Shown here: in pieces, positions 1-8,833 of the stretch
Numbering within the stretch: position 1 is the first letter of the stretch
Layout: the number at the start of each line of letters is the position of its first letter
Origin: Marinobacter sp. MDS2
GTDB lineage: Bacteria; Pseudomonadota; Gammaproteobacteria; Pseudomonadales; Oleiphilaceae
Assembly (NCBI RefSeq): GCF_030718085.1
Contig: NZ_JAVAJF010000001.1
Span: 744,001 to 808,000, forward strand
DNA: 64,000 bases
Direction: 5' to 3'
Notes under the pieces: generated by a model
What the model was told of the DNA's origin: nothing
The model's input: the letters and a program-made list of their open reading frames with translations, nothing else
Databases searched by the model: none
Made by a program: the position numbers and the translations under genes

Positions 1-94
1 CGCGACTTACGGGCTGAACCTGCTGAGTGCCGGGAACCTGGCCAGCAGCCTCAACAAACTTCATATTTGGGCCATACAACTTCATGTCATTCAT
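1..94 (-). CDS. FlaG-like protein, N-terminal fragment (runs off window)
   Basis: A partial reading frame starts at ATG 94 on the minus strand (MNDMKLYGPNMK...) and runs off the left edge. A purine-rich GGGGTGG stretch lies about 4 bases before the start codon. It sits directly downstream of flagellin after a terminator. In pseudomonads and relatives flaG follows fliC, which is the main reason for the call. Only about 31 residues are visible and no diagnostic domain is seen, so the identity rests on context. Confidence 0.4.
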   Translation of the reverse strand, partial: MNDMKLYGPNMKFVEAAGQVPGTQQVQPVSR

Positions 95-111
95 AGACCA
101 CCCCGCTAGCA

Positions 112-145
112 CAAAAACCAGCCTTCCTTACGAAAGACTGGCTTT
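112..145 (-). terminator. Rho-independent terminator of the flagellin gene
   Basis: On the minus strand a 12-bp stem (AGCCAGTCTTTC / GGAAGGCTGGTT, including three G-U pairs) with a GTAA loop is followed by a run of T. It lies 23 bases past the flagellin stop codon and before the flaG-like frame. Confidence 0.75.
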
Positions 146-167
146 ATCATCTATCTAACCGCTTCAA

Positions 168-992
168 TTACTGAAGCAGGGACAGAACCTGGTTTGGACG
201 GGCGTTTGCCTGTGCCAGTACCGAGATGCCAGCCTGCTGCAACACGTTGGCCTTGGCCATTTTGGCAGACTCGGCGGCAAAGTCGGCGTCCAAAATTCGA
301 CTGTTTGAAGCGCTCAGATTCTCAAGGTTTGTCGAAAGGTTGTTGATTGTGCTCTCAAACCGGTTTTGTACCGCACCCAGATCAGCTCGAAATGCATTCA
401 CTTCCGAGAGCGCACCGTCAATGGTAGCCAACGCAGCGCTCGCACCACCTGCAGAAGAAATCGAAATTCCACTGATACCTAGGCCAGTAGCGTTCATGGT
501 TGAATCGAAAGCAATATCAATGGTTTGCCCGGCGTTTGCACCAACCTGGAACGAAACTGCCGACCCCAAACTACCATCCAAAACATTCAAACCATTAAAC
601 TGGGTATCAGTGGATATACGACCAATCTCCGCTACGCGCTGATTAACCTCAGCCTGCAGTAAAGCACGATCGTCATCGGTGTTAGAGCCGTTAGCTGCCT
701 GAACAGCCAACTCACGGATACGCTGGAGGTTAGCAACCGTTTCGTCGAGACCGCCCTCTGCAGTCTGAACCATTGAAATACCGTCGTTAGCATTTCTTTG
801 TGCAACGGTCAGGCCACGGATCTGAGTATCAAAACGTGTAGAGATGGCCAAACCTGCAGCATCGTCTTTAGCCGAGTTAATGCGCAAGCCTGAAGACAAC
901 CGCTCCATTGCCTGATTCGCCATACCCTGCGACTTCGAAAGCTGATTCTGAGCGTTCAGTGAGGCAATGTTAGTGTTGATTCCGAGAGCCAT
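168..992 (-). CDS. fliC: Flagellin
   Basis: Structural protein of the flagellar filament, 274 residues. The N-terminus (MALGINTNIASLNAQNQL, then ERLSSGLRINSAKDDAAG) and the C-terminus (NVLQQAGISVLAQAN...VLSLLQ) are the conserved D0/D1 helices that polymerise. The middle (about 140-190) is very short, so this is a minimal flagellin with little or no surface D2/D3 domain. Start ATG 992 is preceded by AAGGGG at good spacing and by a sigma-28 promoter. Serines and threonines in the short central segment are the likely glycosylation sites, given the Maf and pseudaminic acid genes next door (inference). Confidence 0.97.
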   Translation of the reverse strand: MALGINTNIASLNAQNQLSKSQGMANQAMERLSSGLRINSAKDDAAGLAISTRFDTQIRGLTVAQRNANDGISMVQTAEGGLDETVANLQRIRELAVQAANGSNTDDDRALLQAEVNQRVAEIGRISTDTQFNGLNVLDGSLGSAVSFQVGANAGQTIDIAFDSTMNATGLGISGISISSAGGASAALATIDGALSEVNAFRADLGAVQNRFESTINNLSTNLENLSASNSRILDADFAAESAKMAKANVLQQAGISVLAQANARPNQVLSLLQ

Positions 993-1079
993 AATGCTTC
1001 CCCTTCGAGATTGTGTAGAGACACTTTAGAATGGCCAGCTCCCAGTTAATATTTAGGGAAAGCTGCCCTGATACTCTTC

Positions 1080-1106
1080 TTAACGGCAGCTGTTCCGATC
1101 GCTTTA
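1080..1106 (-). promoter_or_regulatory. Sigma-28 (FliA) promoter for flagellin
   Basis: The minus strand reads TAAA, exactly 15 bases, then GCCGTTAA, against the FliA consensus TAAA-N15-GCCGATAA. It lies about 88 bases before the flagellin ATG. Confidence 0.85.
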
Positions 1107-1137
1107 GAATTCTTTTAATTATTAGTGTAACAAAATG

Positions 1138-3246
1138 TTATCCCCCAAACTCCGGCAGACTGGGTTCTGCATTCATAAGCCGAGTTGTCACCCAAGGATC
1201 GTCCTCAGGAGGCTGATTAGATAAGATAACTGACGAAAAATGCATGGGCAGTTTTTCAAGAAAGGATTTAAACGTCGCGACCCAATGATCTAAAAAGGGT
1301 TGCAAGTCCTTGTCTTCGTGCGCTAGCCCATGACAAAGCCCGGTCTGCAGAAAGCGTTGAACTGTTCCCTTCAGGATTTGCCAGCCCATCAACTGGATAA
1401 CAACGGGAGATTGCCGATCACTGCCTGGCCCGACTCTATTGAGGTGATCTCGAACCTCGTTACACACAACAATGAGATCCTTACGCCCCCGAAGCCGACT
1501 ACTTTTTAGTACTAACAAAAATTCTCGGGCCCTCTCCGCAACCTCTTTAGCAACATCCCCGAATAACTGTTGTGTATCAAACGTTGGCATACCTTTAAAG
1601 CAAGCTTCTAACGCTTCCAGCTCTCGGGCTAGAGCTACCGTCTCAGGCTCGAGGAGCTTACCTAGCTCCTCAGGTGACAGCCACTCTGCCCCTTCGATTA
1701 GAGCTCCATCCGAACAATTCCGCACCGAAAAGTTAAGCCTTTGGTTCTTACGGTCGAGCAAAAAATTTTCCACAGCCCGCTTAGCCGTAAAGTAATCTCC
1801 TTGGGTTATTATCGTGGTTCCGTTAACACCTTGAGTTTCAAATTTTGGCCGAGCTTCCGTGCCTCTCGCCGTTTCTTTCTGGAACCGAGAAGCGAAGTCG
1901 GTTCGGGACTCCTGTCCATACACAGAAAATCGCGAGTGATGCTGCGACTTATCCTGATACCCATAGTCTGTTCCGAACAAAAATAAATTTCGAAATCCGA
2001 AGGCAAACGCCAGCGCAAGCGCCGCATTGGTGCAAGTTGGGGAGCAGCCAGGAATGGCGTCTGCGTTCAGCCCCAAAAACGCGGGAATGTAGTACTCATT
2101 GGAGAGATAAAACTGATAGCGCTCAAACAAGGGAGGAACAAGTGGATTTACACTGATCGTACATAGCAGGGTGATACCTTTCAGGCCGTATTGCTCCTCA
2201 ATATCTTTAAGCATCTCATAGATCATATAATCGGCATCCAGCTCGACATGGAAGTCCGGCCGGATGCCATGACTAAGAAGCGCCCGAAGACCAGTGCCTG
2301 CGCTAATGACGATCATTTTTCCCCTATTCGCTTTCAGCCCGTCGATACGCGCATCAAGCGACGGCCCACTACCAACTATCGCGACTGGTACCTGCGATTC
2401 ATCTAATTGATAGGGTTTAACCTGCCCCCCTCCCATTCTCAAGTTATGAAACACATTCCGAAAGCCTCTCAGCTCAAAATCGTAGTTACCCCAGTTTGCA
2501 CCCACAACCGGCAAATCGTTTTCCAAATCCTTGGCGATTCGATACAAATCGACATTGGCTAAGTGGTTGTAGTAGCTAGTCAAATAAGGGTAAAGCGGTA
2601 CGATTTCAGCAAGTTTGGCACCAAGCACTCGTCTAATATTTTCTTCATCGTGCCTAGTCGCTATACAAAAAGAGATAGACCGCCCTTTTTCTCGGAAACG
2701 AGCACAAATCTCTTCCCAATCGACCGAGAATAACGTCAAATAAAAACGGTCAGGGTCAGGCTCAAAAACAACGGCATCAATCACTTCCATTTGGGCCGTC
2801 AGGCTGTCTATGTGATACCCAAGACCGCACCCCAGAAATACGACCGATGGCAATACAGTGCCTCGATAATAGCCTTTGAATGTAGACGGAGTCAGTCGAC
2901 TCTTTACCAAGCTCTCCCGCACATATTTAGAAGCAAACCGTGCGCTCTCATTCACCTCTAGGTACAAAGGCGGAACAGTATTCATAGGTTTTTCAGGCAA
3001 ATTGTTATTTATAAATTGCTGCACTTCTGCCTGAGAATATTCTCGCGCGAGATGCCGATAAACAGACCGCCCGCGATCAACAAGATCAACGTCATCTCTA
3101 CCTGGCGTGATGCTTAGCTCGCAATGACGCGGTTCGTAGTTAGCAAAAAACCCGAAAATCTCAGGACGGTATCTCTGAAAGTACAGTAGATTTTTTTGCT
3201 TACGTCTTAAGAACGGCGCGGCAATATCTTCATCGTTAACAGACAT
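1138..3246 (-). CDS. Maf-type motility-associated glycosyltransferase (DUF115/MAF_flag10)
   Basis: Large cytoplasmic protein (about 702 residues) of the motility-associated factor family. Members in Campylobacter, Aeromonas and others transfer nonulosonic acids such as pseudaminic acid onto flagellin Ser/Thr. A Rossmann-like glycine motif (FLGCGLGYHI, about 138-147) is followed by the DUF115 signature IVGSGPSLD (about 291-299) and a C-terminal helical region. ATG 3246 is preferred over an adjacent TTG because AGGA lies 7 bases before it. Its place between flagellin and a complete Pse operon supports a flagellin-glycosylating role. The nucleotide sugar used is inferred, not shown. Confidence 0.88.
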   Translation of the reverse strand: MSVNDEDIAAPFLRRKQKNLLYFQRYRPEIFGFFANYEPRHCELSITPGRDDVDLVDRGRSVYRHLAREYSQAEVQQFINNNLPEKPMNTVPPLYLEVNESARFASKYVRESLVKSRLTPSTFKGYYRGTVLPSVVFLGCGLGYHIDSLTAQMEVIDAVVFEPDPDRFYLTLFSVDWEEICARFREKGRSISFCIATRHDEENIRRVLGAKLAEIVPLYPYLTSYYNHLANVDLYRIAKDLENDLPVVGANWGNYDFELRGFRNVFHNLRMGGGQVKPYQLDESQVPVAIVGSGPSLDARIDGLKANRGKMIVISAGTGLRALLSHGIRPDFHVELDADYMIYEMLKDIEEQYGLKGITLLCTISVNPLVPPLFERYQFYLSNEYYIPAFLGLNADAIPGCSPTCTNAALALAFAFGFRNLFLFGTDYGYQDKSQHHSRFSVYGQESRTDFASRFQKETARGTEARPKFETQGVNGTTIITQGDYFTAKRAVENFLLDRKNQRLNFSVRNCSDGALIEGAEWLSPEELGKLLEPETVALARELEALEACFKGMPTFDTQQLFGDVAKEVAERAREFLLVLKSSRLRGRKDLIVVCNEVRDHLNRVGPGSDRQSPVVIQLMGWQILKGTVQRFLQTGLCHGLAHEDKDLQPFLDHWVATFKSFLEKLPMHFSSVILSNQPPEDDPWVTTRLMNAEPSLPEFGG

Positions 3247-3486
3247 CAAGGATTCCTCGTTAAAGATTCAGGTTATTAAGGATGTCTTCGAGATAGGTTT
3301 CTGCAGTCTTCGCTGCAGTACAAGACGATTATCCGGTGAGATCAAAGGATTTCTCCCGGCTTTTTGGGCGACGCAATGAAATTCATGGCGAAAAAAGAGT
3401 CAAAAATCACGCCAACTCATTGCTTTATTTTAGATTTCTGGCTTTTAGGGCCGACCGTTTTGACAGACTTCGTACCAGAACCAATG

Positions 3487-4092
3487 TTAAGCAACAATAA
3501 ATCGAATATCACCAACTAGACGACCATCCAAAACAATCCGGTTACGGCTGAAGCGATCTTTAATGTTCTGATAGTTTTCGATCTGTATCTGCCCACTGCA
3601 CTCAGGCAAACGCTCATTAAGAATAATCTGGCCGAAAACCCATTTACCCTCGGTAAGAGGAAGCTTCTCACTATGAAGTCTCTTAGTAAGTGCCACGATA
3701 TTCTCAATCATTGAGAACTTTGAATCGAATGGCCGAAGAATCTTGTCTTCGCTAATCTCAGCGCCAGAACAAAGCCCCCCTTCATCAAACTCATAACGAT
3801 CAGACACCGAGGCCCCTTGTTCCACCACCCAAAACTTTACGTCTAAGCCCTCCTGACTGACGTGCCAACGCCCTTGGCAAATGATCCGGGCATCCGGACT
3901 GTCAGGAGCCGAGAACAGTATAGCGCATTGCCTATCGCCAAAAAGACGGAACGACATTTCCTTCAAATAGCCACTTTTTCTGGTTTCCAAAAACTGAGTT
4001 ACCGACTGAAACAGGTCTGTGCCATGAATATAGGTTCGTCCACCTTTGAATCTGAAATCCGGTAGCATTGTTAATTCAGACAACTTATACAT
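3487..4092 (-). CDS. Unknown 201-residue protein in the Pse operon
   Basis: Not recognised with certainty. It starts 14 bases after the pseI stop, so it is probably the last or next-to-last gene of the pse operon before maf. There is no signal peptide, membrane segment or known short motif. Two halves of roughly 100 residues each end in a beta-rich stretch (DARIICQGRWHVSQEG and RNRIVLDGRLVGDIRFIVA). The second resembles the closing strands of hotdog-fold thioesterases/dehydratases. With an ACP and a KAS III in the same operon, a double-hotdog acyl-processing role is conceivable but only a guess. Confidence 0.6.
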   Translation of the reverse strand: MYKLSELTMLPDFRFKGGRTYIHGTDLFQSVTQFLETRKSGYLKEMSFRLFGDRQCAILFSAPDSPDARIICQGRWHVSQEGLDVKFWVVEQGASVSDRYEFDEGGLCSGAEISEDKILRPFDSKFSMIENIVALTKRLHSEKLPLTEGKWVFGQIILNERLPECSGQIQIENYQNIKDRFSRNRIVLDGRLVGDIRFIVA

Positions 4093-4106
4093 CCCCGCAT
4101 CAGAAT

Positions 4107-5114
4107 TTATTCAAAGTCTTCAGGCCGAGCCGGTGTTCCAGCCGATATATCTAATTTTGCGCGTTTACCAATAAACCAACTTATAGAATCAGGCTCTGCG
4201 CCATGGCCAGGCCGAACGGAGCGAAGGTCATCCTCGGTCACTGCCTGCCCTTTCGTAAACGACACGCTGGTAAAAAGCGAGCGTCTTCGGAGCTTGTCTT
4301 CATCTGCAACGTCGTACGAAACCTCTCCCATAGTCTCCTCGGCGGCGCGAACCTGACGCACCATTTCCGAGAACTCTGAGGGGTCGAGAGAAAACGCTGC
4401 ATCCAACGTTTCCTGTTTTTTATCAAGCACCACATGCTTTTCAACAAGACTTGCACCCAATACCACAGAAGCGACGGGCACGATGAAACCTAGGGTATGG
4501 TCCGAAACACCAACCGAAACACCAAATCGCCGAACCATATCTGGAATGGTTCTCAGGTTCGCAGCGTTAAGAGGGGCTGGGTAACTGGACGTACATTTCA
4601 GGAGGGTCACGTCTGTGTTACCCACTTCAAAGCATGCATCCACAGCTTTCTGTATATCCGGAATGCCACCAAGCCCGGTTGAGATTATGATCGGCTTACC
4701 TTGCGAGGCTGCTTTTCTGATCAAAGGTAGGTCATTGATCTCCATAGAGGCGATTTTATAGCGGCTCACATTCATGGAGCTCAAAAAATCAACGGCCTCA
4801 AGATCGAACGGGGAAGAAAAAAACTCAATTCCTCGTTTTTGGCAGGCCTCTTGTATCTTCCAATGCCAATCATAGGGAAGAGAACCTTCGCTGTAGATAT
4901 CCCAAAGAGTTTTACCTTTCCAGAGTCCGGATTTTCTTGGGCCAAAGTAGTCATTGTCTATGTTCATACACAGGGACTCTGGACGGAATGTCTGCACCTT
5001 AATCGCGTCGGCACCCGCCGATGCGAATGCATCGACGGTTTCGAGAGCCAGCCCAAGGTCATTTCCGTGATTGGCGGAAAGTTCCGCCACAATCAGAGCA
5101 TTTCGCTGCGTCAT
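4107..5114 (-). CDS. pseI: Pseudaminic acid synthase (NeuB family)
   Basis: Condenses phosphoenolpyruvate with 2,4-diacylamido-2,4,6-trideoxy-L-altrose to give pseudaminic acid. The NeuB TIM barrel begins at ALIVAELSANHGN. Further family blocks are ADAIKVQTF, FFSSPFD, YKIASMEINDLPLI, LKCTSSYPAP, VGVSDHTLG and VEKHVVLD. A SAF/antifreeze-like lid covers the last 60 residues or so (FTKGQAVTEDDLRSVRPG). Start: ATG 5114 gives 335 residues and lies just past the ACP stop. ATG 5132 or 5153 would overlap the ACP gene and add only non-conserved residues. The presence of PseB/C/F/G in the same operon favours PseI over NeuB or LegI. Confidence 0.9.
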   Translation of the reverse strand: MTQRNALIVAELSANHGNDLGLALETVDAFASAGADAIKVQTFRPESLCMNIDNDYFGPRKSGLWKGKTLWDIYSEGSLPYDWHWKIQEACQKRGIEFFSSPFDLEAVDFLSSMNVSRYKIASMEINDLPLIRKAASQGKPIIISTGLGGIPDIQKAVDACFEVGNTDVTLLKCTSSYPAPLNAANLRTIPDMVRRFGVSVGVSDHTLGFIVPVASVVLGASLVEKHVVLDKKQETLDAAFSLDPSEFSEMVRQVRAAEETMGEVSYDVADEDKLRRRSLFTSVSFTKGQAVTEDDLRSVRPGHGAEPDSISWFIGKRAKLDISAGTPARPEDFE

Positions 5115-5121
5115 TTTGCTA

Positions 5122-5346
5122 TCAGCCTGCATAGAACTGGATGATTGCCTCAATAGTGTTCATTTTATCGATATCTTCATCTGGAATTTTCTTTCCACCC
5201 ACATCCTCAAGCTCAAGGAAAAGGTTGAAAAAGTCTAGACTATCAATGCCATGATCACCCAAGTCATCTTGGGGTCCAATTGTGCTGACATCTACGTCAA
5301 TTCCCGCGGCAATGATGGCGTCTTTTACTTGTTGCTCGGTAATCAT
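5122..5346 (-). CDS. Acyl carrier protein
   Basis: Small acidic ACP (74 residues from ATG 5346) with the phosphopantetheine attachment motif DHGIDSLDF, the modified Ser being about residue 36. ATG 5346 has GAGG 7 bases upstream; the in-frame GTG at 5358 lacks this. It lies between a KAS III gene and pseI. Dedicated ACP genes occur in flagellin glycosylation islands (for example the Pseudomonas aeruginosa a-type island), where they are thought to deliver an acyl group to the sugar. It is therefore unlikely to be the housekeeping acpP, which normally sits with fab genes. Confidence 0.9.
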   Translation of the reverse strand: MITEQQVKDAIIAAGIDVDVSTIGPQDDLGDHGIDSLDFFNLFLELEDVGGKKIPDEDIDKMNTIEAIIQFYAG

Positions 5347-5367
5347 CGCAATCCTCACTTCAATGAA

Positions 5368-6300
5368 TCAATTTTCGTTTCTAGTAAGCAAGCCTGTTCC
5401 CCAGGAGAACCCAACTCCAAACCCACTGATGACAATGGTCTTACAGTCTGATTTAAGCACGTGCTTTTCTATCAGTAATGGAATGCTAGAAGAAACCGTG
5501 TTGCCCGTGTTTTCAATATCCCGAACGAATCGATGCCGGTTTTCCTTAAATCGCCGGGAGATCACATCAACAATGGCATAGCTACCCTGGTGAATGCAGA
5601 ACGCATCAACCTGGCTTTCAGCCATTTTGGCTTTGGCCAGTAGTGCTTTGATATTCGGGGCAACGTTTTTCGCTGCAAAGTCGAAAACCTGCCGACCGTT
5701 CATGGTCAGGCATGCCCCACTTGTTTTGAGTGCGTCCTCTCCCTCTCCATCGGTACCGAAGAGGGCGGGGCCTATCAGCCACGAAGGCGACTCGCCTAAC
5801 CAGGTGGCGGTCGCTGCATCCCCAAATAGGAGCGAGGTGTTCTTATCAGCAGGATCAACAATTTTTGAGTAAGGGTCTGCAGTTACCAGTACACCATTCT
5901 TTAATCCTGCGGATTCCATGAATCCTTTAAGTACATGCAAACCATAGACGTAACCGGAGCACCCAAGAGACACATCGAAGGCGGCGACGCTTTTGGGCAG
6001 CCCCATCTTGGCCTGAACGATAGCGGAAGTGTGTGGCAAACCTTCACCATCACCGTTCTGCGTCACAACTACCAATGCGTCAATTGAAGACGATGCGAGC
6101 CCATCCGAACTCCTAAGCAGCTGCTCGATCGCTTTGACTACCAAATCAGACGTCTCTTCCGCTTCGCCTTTCCGAGGTAGTTTTAAGGCACCGATTTTCT
6201 TTACGATGAAATCTGATGTTTCACCGAACTCCTCCACTCTCTGAAGGTTGTCCAACGCATCTTCTGGGATAAAGGACGCTACATTCTTGATTCCGATCAT
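5368..6300 (-). CDS. 3-oxoacyl-ACP synthase III-like ketoacyl synthase
   Basis: FabH-type thiolase-fold enzyme of 310 residues. The Cys-His-Asn triad is visible: C114 in SLGCSGYVYG, H237 in CIHQGS and N267 in NTGNTVSSS. It lies 21 bases upstream of the ACP gene and probably condenses an acyl-CoA or acyl-ACP with malonyl-ACP to make the chain used on the glycan. KAS III-ACP pairs are known in flagellin glycosylation islands. No ketoreductase lies beside it, so the product is either a ketoacyl chain or is reduced by a housekeeping enzyme (inference). Confidence 0.9.
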   Translation of the reverse strand: MIGIKNVASFIPEDALDNLQRVEEFGETSDFIVKKIGALKLPRKGEAEETSDLVVKAIEQLLRSSDGLASSSIDALVVVTQNGDGEGLPHTSAIVQAKMGLPKSVAAFDVSLGCSGYVYGLHVLKGFMESAGLKNGVLVTADPYSKIVDPADKNTSLLFGDAATATWLGESPSWLIGPALFGTDGEGEDALKTSGACLTMNGRQVFDFAAKNVAPNIKALLAKAKMAESQVDAFCIHQGSYAIVDVISRRFKENRHRFVRDIENTGNTVSSSIPLLIEKHVLKSDCKTIVISGFGVGFSWGTGLLTRNEN

Positions 6301-6337
6301 TTTACCTATCCTGTCTGATGCAAGAAATTTTTAGAGG

Positions 6338-6988
6338 TTACTTAACTCTTCTAGCTGGATTTCCCATCCAGACAGTTCTCGGCTCGATATTCCTAAGCGC
6401 GACACTCCCAGCACTCAAAACTCCGAACTCGCCCACTGATACGCTATCCCGCACAACAGAATTCGGAGCCAAATGCGCGCCTTTCGCCACGGCGGAGTAT
6501 CCGCAAAGCGTGCAATTCGGGCCGATATCAACAAAATCAGCCACCTCGGCGTCATGGCCCAGATTCGCTCCCGCTCTGACAATCGAGTTGTTTCCAATGG
6601 AGCTACCAGGCTGACAAGTAACATAGGAACAGATAACGGACCCTTTACCGACCGATACCCCAGAGCCCACCAACGCGGTTGGGTGAACTAGAGTCTCAAG
6701 CTTGTCTTCAGGCACCAAAAGCGCCGAGAGCAGGTCACTGCGCTCTTCCATTTTCCCTACACTCAGCAAGGCGAAAACGATCTGCGTGTCTGACTCAAGT
6801 TTCTTCCATTCTCTGGGACGACCGATAACTTCGTACTCACCAATGCGACTGCCTATCGGCTCGTGATCGTTAAGAAAACCCGCAACCGCAATGTTTTGGC
6901 CAGCACTAGCCATATCTTCAATAACCTGAGCAACAACAAGGCCGTTACCTTTGCCGCCAACAATTGCGATTTTTTTAATCTCACTCAT
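6338..6988 (-). CDS. NeuD/PglD-type LbH sugar acyltransferase
   Basis: 216 residues. The N-terminal Rossmann-like nucleotide-sugar pocket (KIAIVGGKGNGLVVAQVI) is followed by hexapeptide left-handed beta-helix repeats (GSGVSVGKGSVICSYVTC through HLAPNSVVRDSVSVG). Members acetylate the amino group of UDP-4-amino sugars or O-acetylate sialic acids. Because no PseH-type GNAT is found here, this enzyme is the best candidate for acylating the PseC product (inference). It overlaps pseG by 8 bases. Confidence 0.88.
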   Translation of the reverse strand: MSEIKKIAIVGGKGNGLVVAQVIEDMASAGQNIAVAGFLNDHEPIGSRIGEYEVIGRPREWKKLESDTQIVFALLSVGKMEERSDLLSALLVPEDKLETLVHPTALVGSGVSVGKGSVICSYVTCQPGSSIGNNSIVRAGANLGHDAEVADFVDIGPNCTLCGYSAVAKGAHLAPNSVVRDSVSVGEFGVLSAGSVALRNIEPRTVWMGNPARRVK

Positions 6989-8144
6989 TATTACAGCCTT
7001 TCATAACATTCAGCCAATCATCTGTTTGAGGCCAGTCTGACATGACTTCAAACGCCGCGCTTGACATAGTGCATAAAGCCTCAGGATTCTGGGAAATGTG
7101 TCTCAAGGCCTTCTCAACTCCGGATTCATAACCCTCGTCGGGCGACCCAACTGAAATCACAGCTCCCTTTGCTTCAAGCCGTTCTATTGGTTTTTCCTGA
7201 TTCTCAGCCAGCGGCACGACGATTGCTGGCAACCCTAACAAGCATCGCTCCCACAGCATGATCCCACCACCTCCAATGGCCAGATCTGCCGACAGCATCA
7301 AGGACGAGAGATCGTTCAAGCCAACGTGCGTACGACAACGGGAATAGCCCACAACCAGTTCTTCCAACCTCTTAAGAGACGGAAGATCCGATGGCACAGC
7401 AATATCGATCTCAACGACGGAAGACCGCGTCTGGTCAGCTCGGGCGACTAGGGTCTGCACCGCCCTGTATACGAGGTCCTGAATGTCGGTGCCTCCAAAA
7501 CACACCAGAACCCTTTTTACAGGCCCTGACCGGATTGAAGCTCTTTCCCGCGCTGATTCAAAAGCTTGTGACAACGGCAGGCAGGATGGACCGCTATAAA
7601 AAACACAAGTATCGGGCAACAGGCCAGCCCACTTTTCCGCCGGGTTTTCAGAAATCTGCGGATCAACCAAAACATCTGCGTGGTGGGGCGTATTAGCCTG
7701 GCCGTCTATCGCCAGAACCATACACCCCGTTTTGGCAGCAAATCGCGCCTGCCAGGGTTCTCTGATCATCATGTGATCGGATACAACCCATGCTATTTTC
7801 ACCCCCGGATACTGCCTTGCAAACGCATCTGCGCTCCGCTCGGCGTCCTGCACCATGTTCTCGAAATCGGCTGCGGAAAACGTGGAGCTAAATACGCTGA
7901 AAGCAAAACGTTCGTCGTCGGGTAACAGAACCAGTTCGAAACCGGCTTGTTCAATTATATGAGTGTTCGCTCCAGGGATATCCCGACAGATAAAGACAGG
8001 GCCAAAGCCGTTTCTCTTAAGGAAAGCGGCCAGAGACAAACAGCGGCGCACATGGCCAGAACCAATCTTGTGGCCGCTATCTACGCGGATAGCAACCGCA
8101 GGTAGCGTAGGTAGAAACGCTGTCTCTGAAGGGGTTTGTCTCAT
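6981..8144 (-). CDS. pseG: UDP-2,4-diacetamido-2,4,6-trideoxy-beta-L-altropyranose hydrolase
   Basis: GT-B-fold nucleotide-sugar hydrolase (387 residues) that releases UDP before PseI acts. The N-terminus has the family motif VDSGHKIGSGHVRRCLSLA (about 22-40). The C-terminal half has the nucleotide-binding block LVCFGGTD and the loop GGGGIMLWERCLLGLP. The gene overlaps pseF by 4 bases (ATGA) and the acyltransferase gene by 8, indicating translational coupling. Confidence 0.9.
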   Translation of the reverse strand: MRQTPSETAFLPTLPAVAIRVDSGHKIGSGHVRRCLSLAAFLKRNGFGPVFICRDIPGANTHIIEQAGFELVLLPDDERFAFSVFSSTFSAADFENMVQDAERSADAFARQYPGVKIAWVVSDHMMIREPWQARFAAKTGCMVLAIDGQANTPHHADVLVDPQISENPAEKWAGLLPDTCVFYSGPSCLPLSQAFESARERASIRSGPVKRVLVCFGGTDIQDLVYRAVQTLVARADQTRSSVVEIDIAVPSDLPSLKRLEELVVGYSRCRTHVGLNDLSSLMLSADLAIGGGGIMLWERCLLGLPAIVVPLAENQEKPIERLEAKGAVISVGSPDEGYESGVEKALRHISQNPEALCTMSSAAFEVMSDWPQTDDWLNVMKGCNNE

Positions 8145-8833
8145 CGCTGCTCTAGAGCCCTGAACAAGAGCTCGGCGACAGCCCAGTCTTCCTGGGTATC
8201 AATATCGTGGACACGGGTTCCCGGAAGCACGTATGCAACCCCTGCCTCAGACATCGGGTCTCCAAGGTTCAGGAAGGCATTGGTTTTTCCCCAATAGAAC
8301 TGCCCTGCATCATGATAGGTTTCTTCCAGATCCTGAGACCTTGTATATCGATGCTCTGGCCAGAGGCGTTCAACCCGGCCTAAGTCATTAACCCGAAAGC
8401 CCCGCTTTATCGGATACGGAAACCGACCGGCGGAAAAGACAAAATCGGCGTTGCTGTCTCTGAGTTTGGTAAAGGCCTGTTTCAGGTCCTCGGCCAGCAT
8501 GAATGGTGATGTTGCATAGAGACAACATACGTATTCAGGCATTCCCCAAAGCCGGGAGACTTCCTGAATGGCATGGTTGATCACTGGCCGTGTTGCAGTG
8601 TGATCATCGGCCAGTTCCGGAGGCCTGGTAAACGGGACTTTGGCTCCATACTCCTCAGCAACTGCCGCAATCTCCGGGTCATCCGTCGAGACAATAATAT
8701 GATCAAAACACCCCGACTCGCGGGCAGCTTCAATCGACCAAGCAATCATGGGCTTGCCGCAGAACTCTTTAATATTCTTACGCGGTATGCGTTTACTGCC
8801 ACCGCGGGCGGGAATAATTGCAAGCCGCATCAT
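8141..8833 (-). CDS. pseF: Pseudaminic acid cytidylyltransferase
   Basis: Activates pseudaminic acid to CMP-Pse, the donor for the glycosyltransferase. It has the classical CMP-NeuAc synthetase N-terminal loop (AIIPARGGSKRIPRKNI) and FCGKPMIAWSIEAA, with TDDPEIA and FVFSAGRFPYPI further along. 230 residues, normal for PseF. ATGA overlaps at both ends with pseC and pseG. Confidence 0.93.
   Translation of the reverse strand: MMRLAIIPARGGSKRIPRKNIKEFCGKPMIAWSIEAARESGCFDHIIVSTDDPEIAAVAEEYGAKVPFTRPPELADDHTATRPVINHAIQEVSRLWGMPEYVCCLYATSPFMLAEDLKQAFTKLRDSNADFVFSAGRFPYPIKRGFRVNDLGRVERLWPEHRYTRSQDLEETYHDAGQFYWGKTNAFLNLGDPMSEAGVAYVLPGTRVHDIDTQEDWAVAELLFRALEQR

Noticed and set aside
3340..3440. Possible sigma-54 promoter before maf (TGGCGT...TTGA)
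   Set aside because: The -12 GC element is missing, so the match is too weak to claim.
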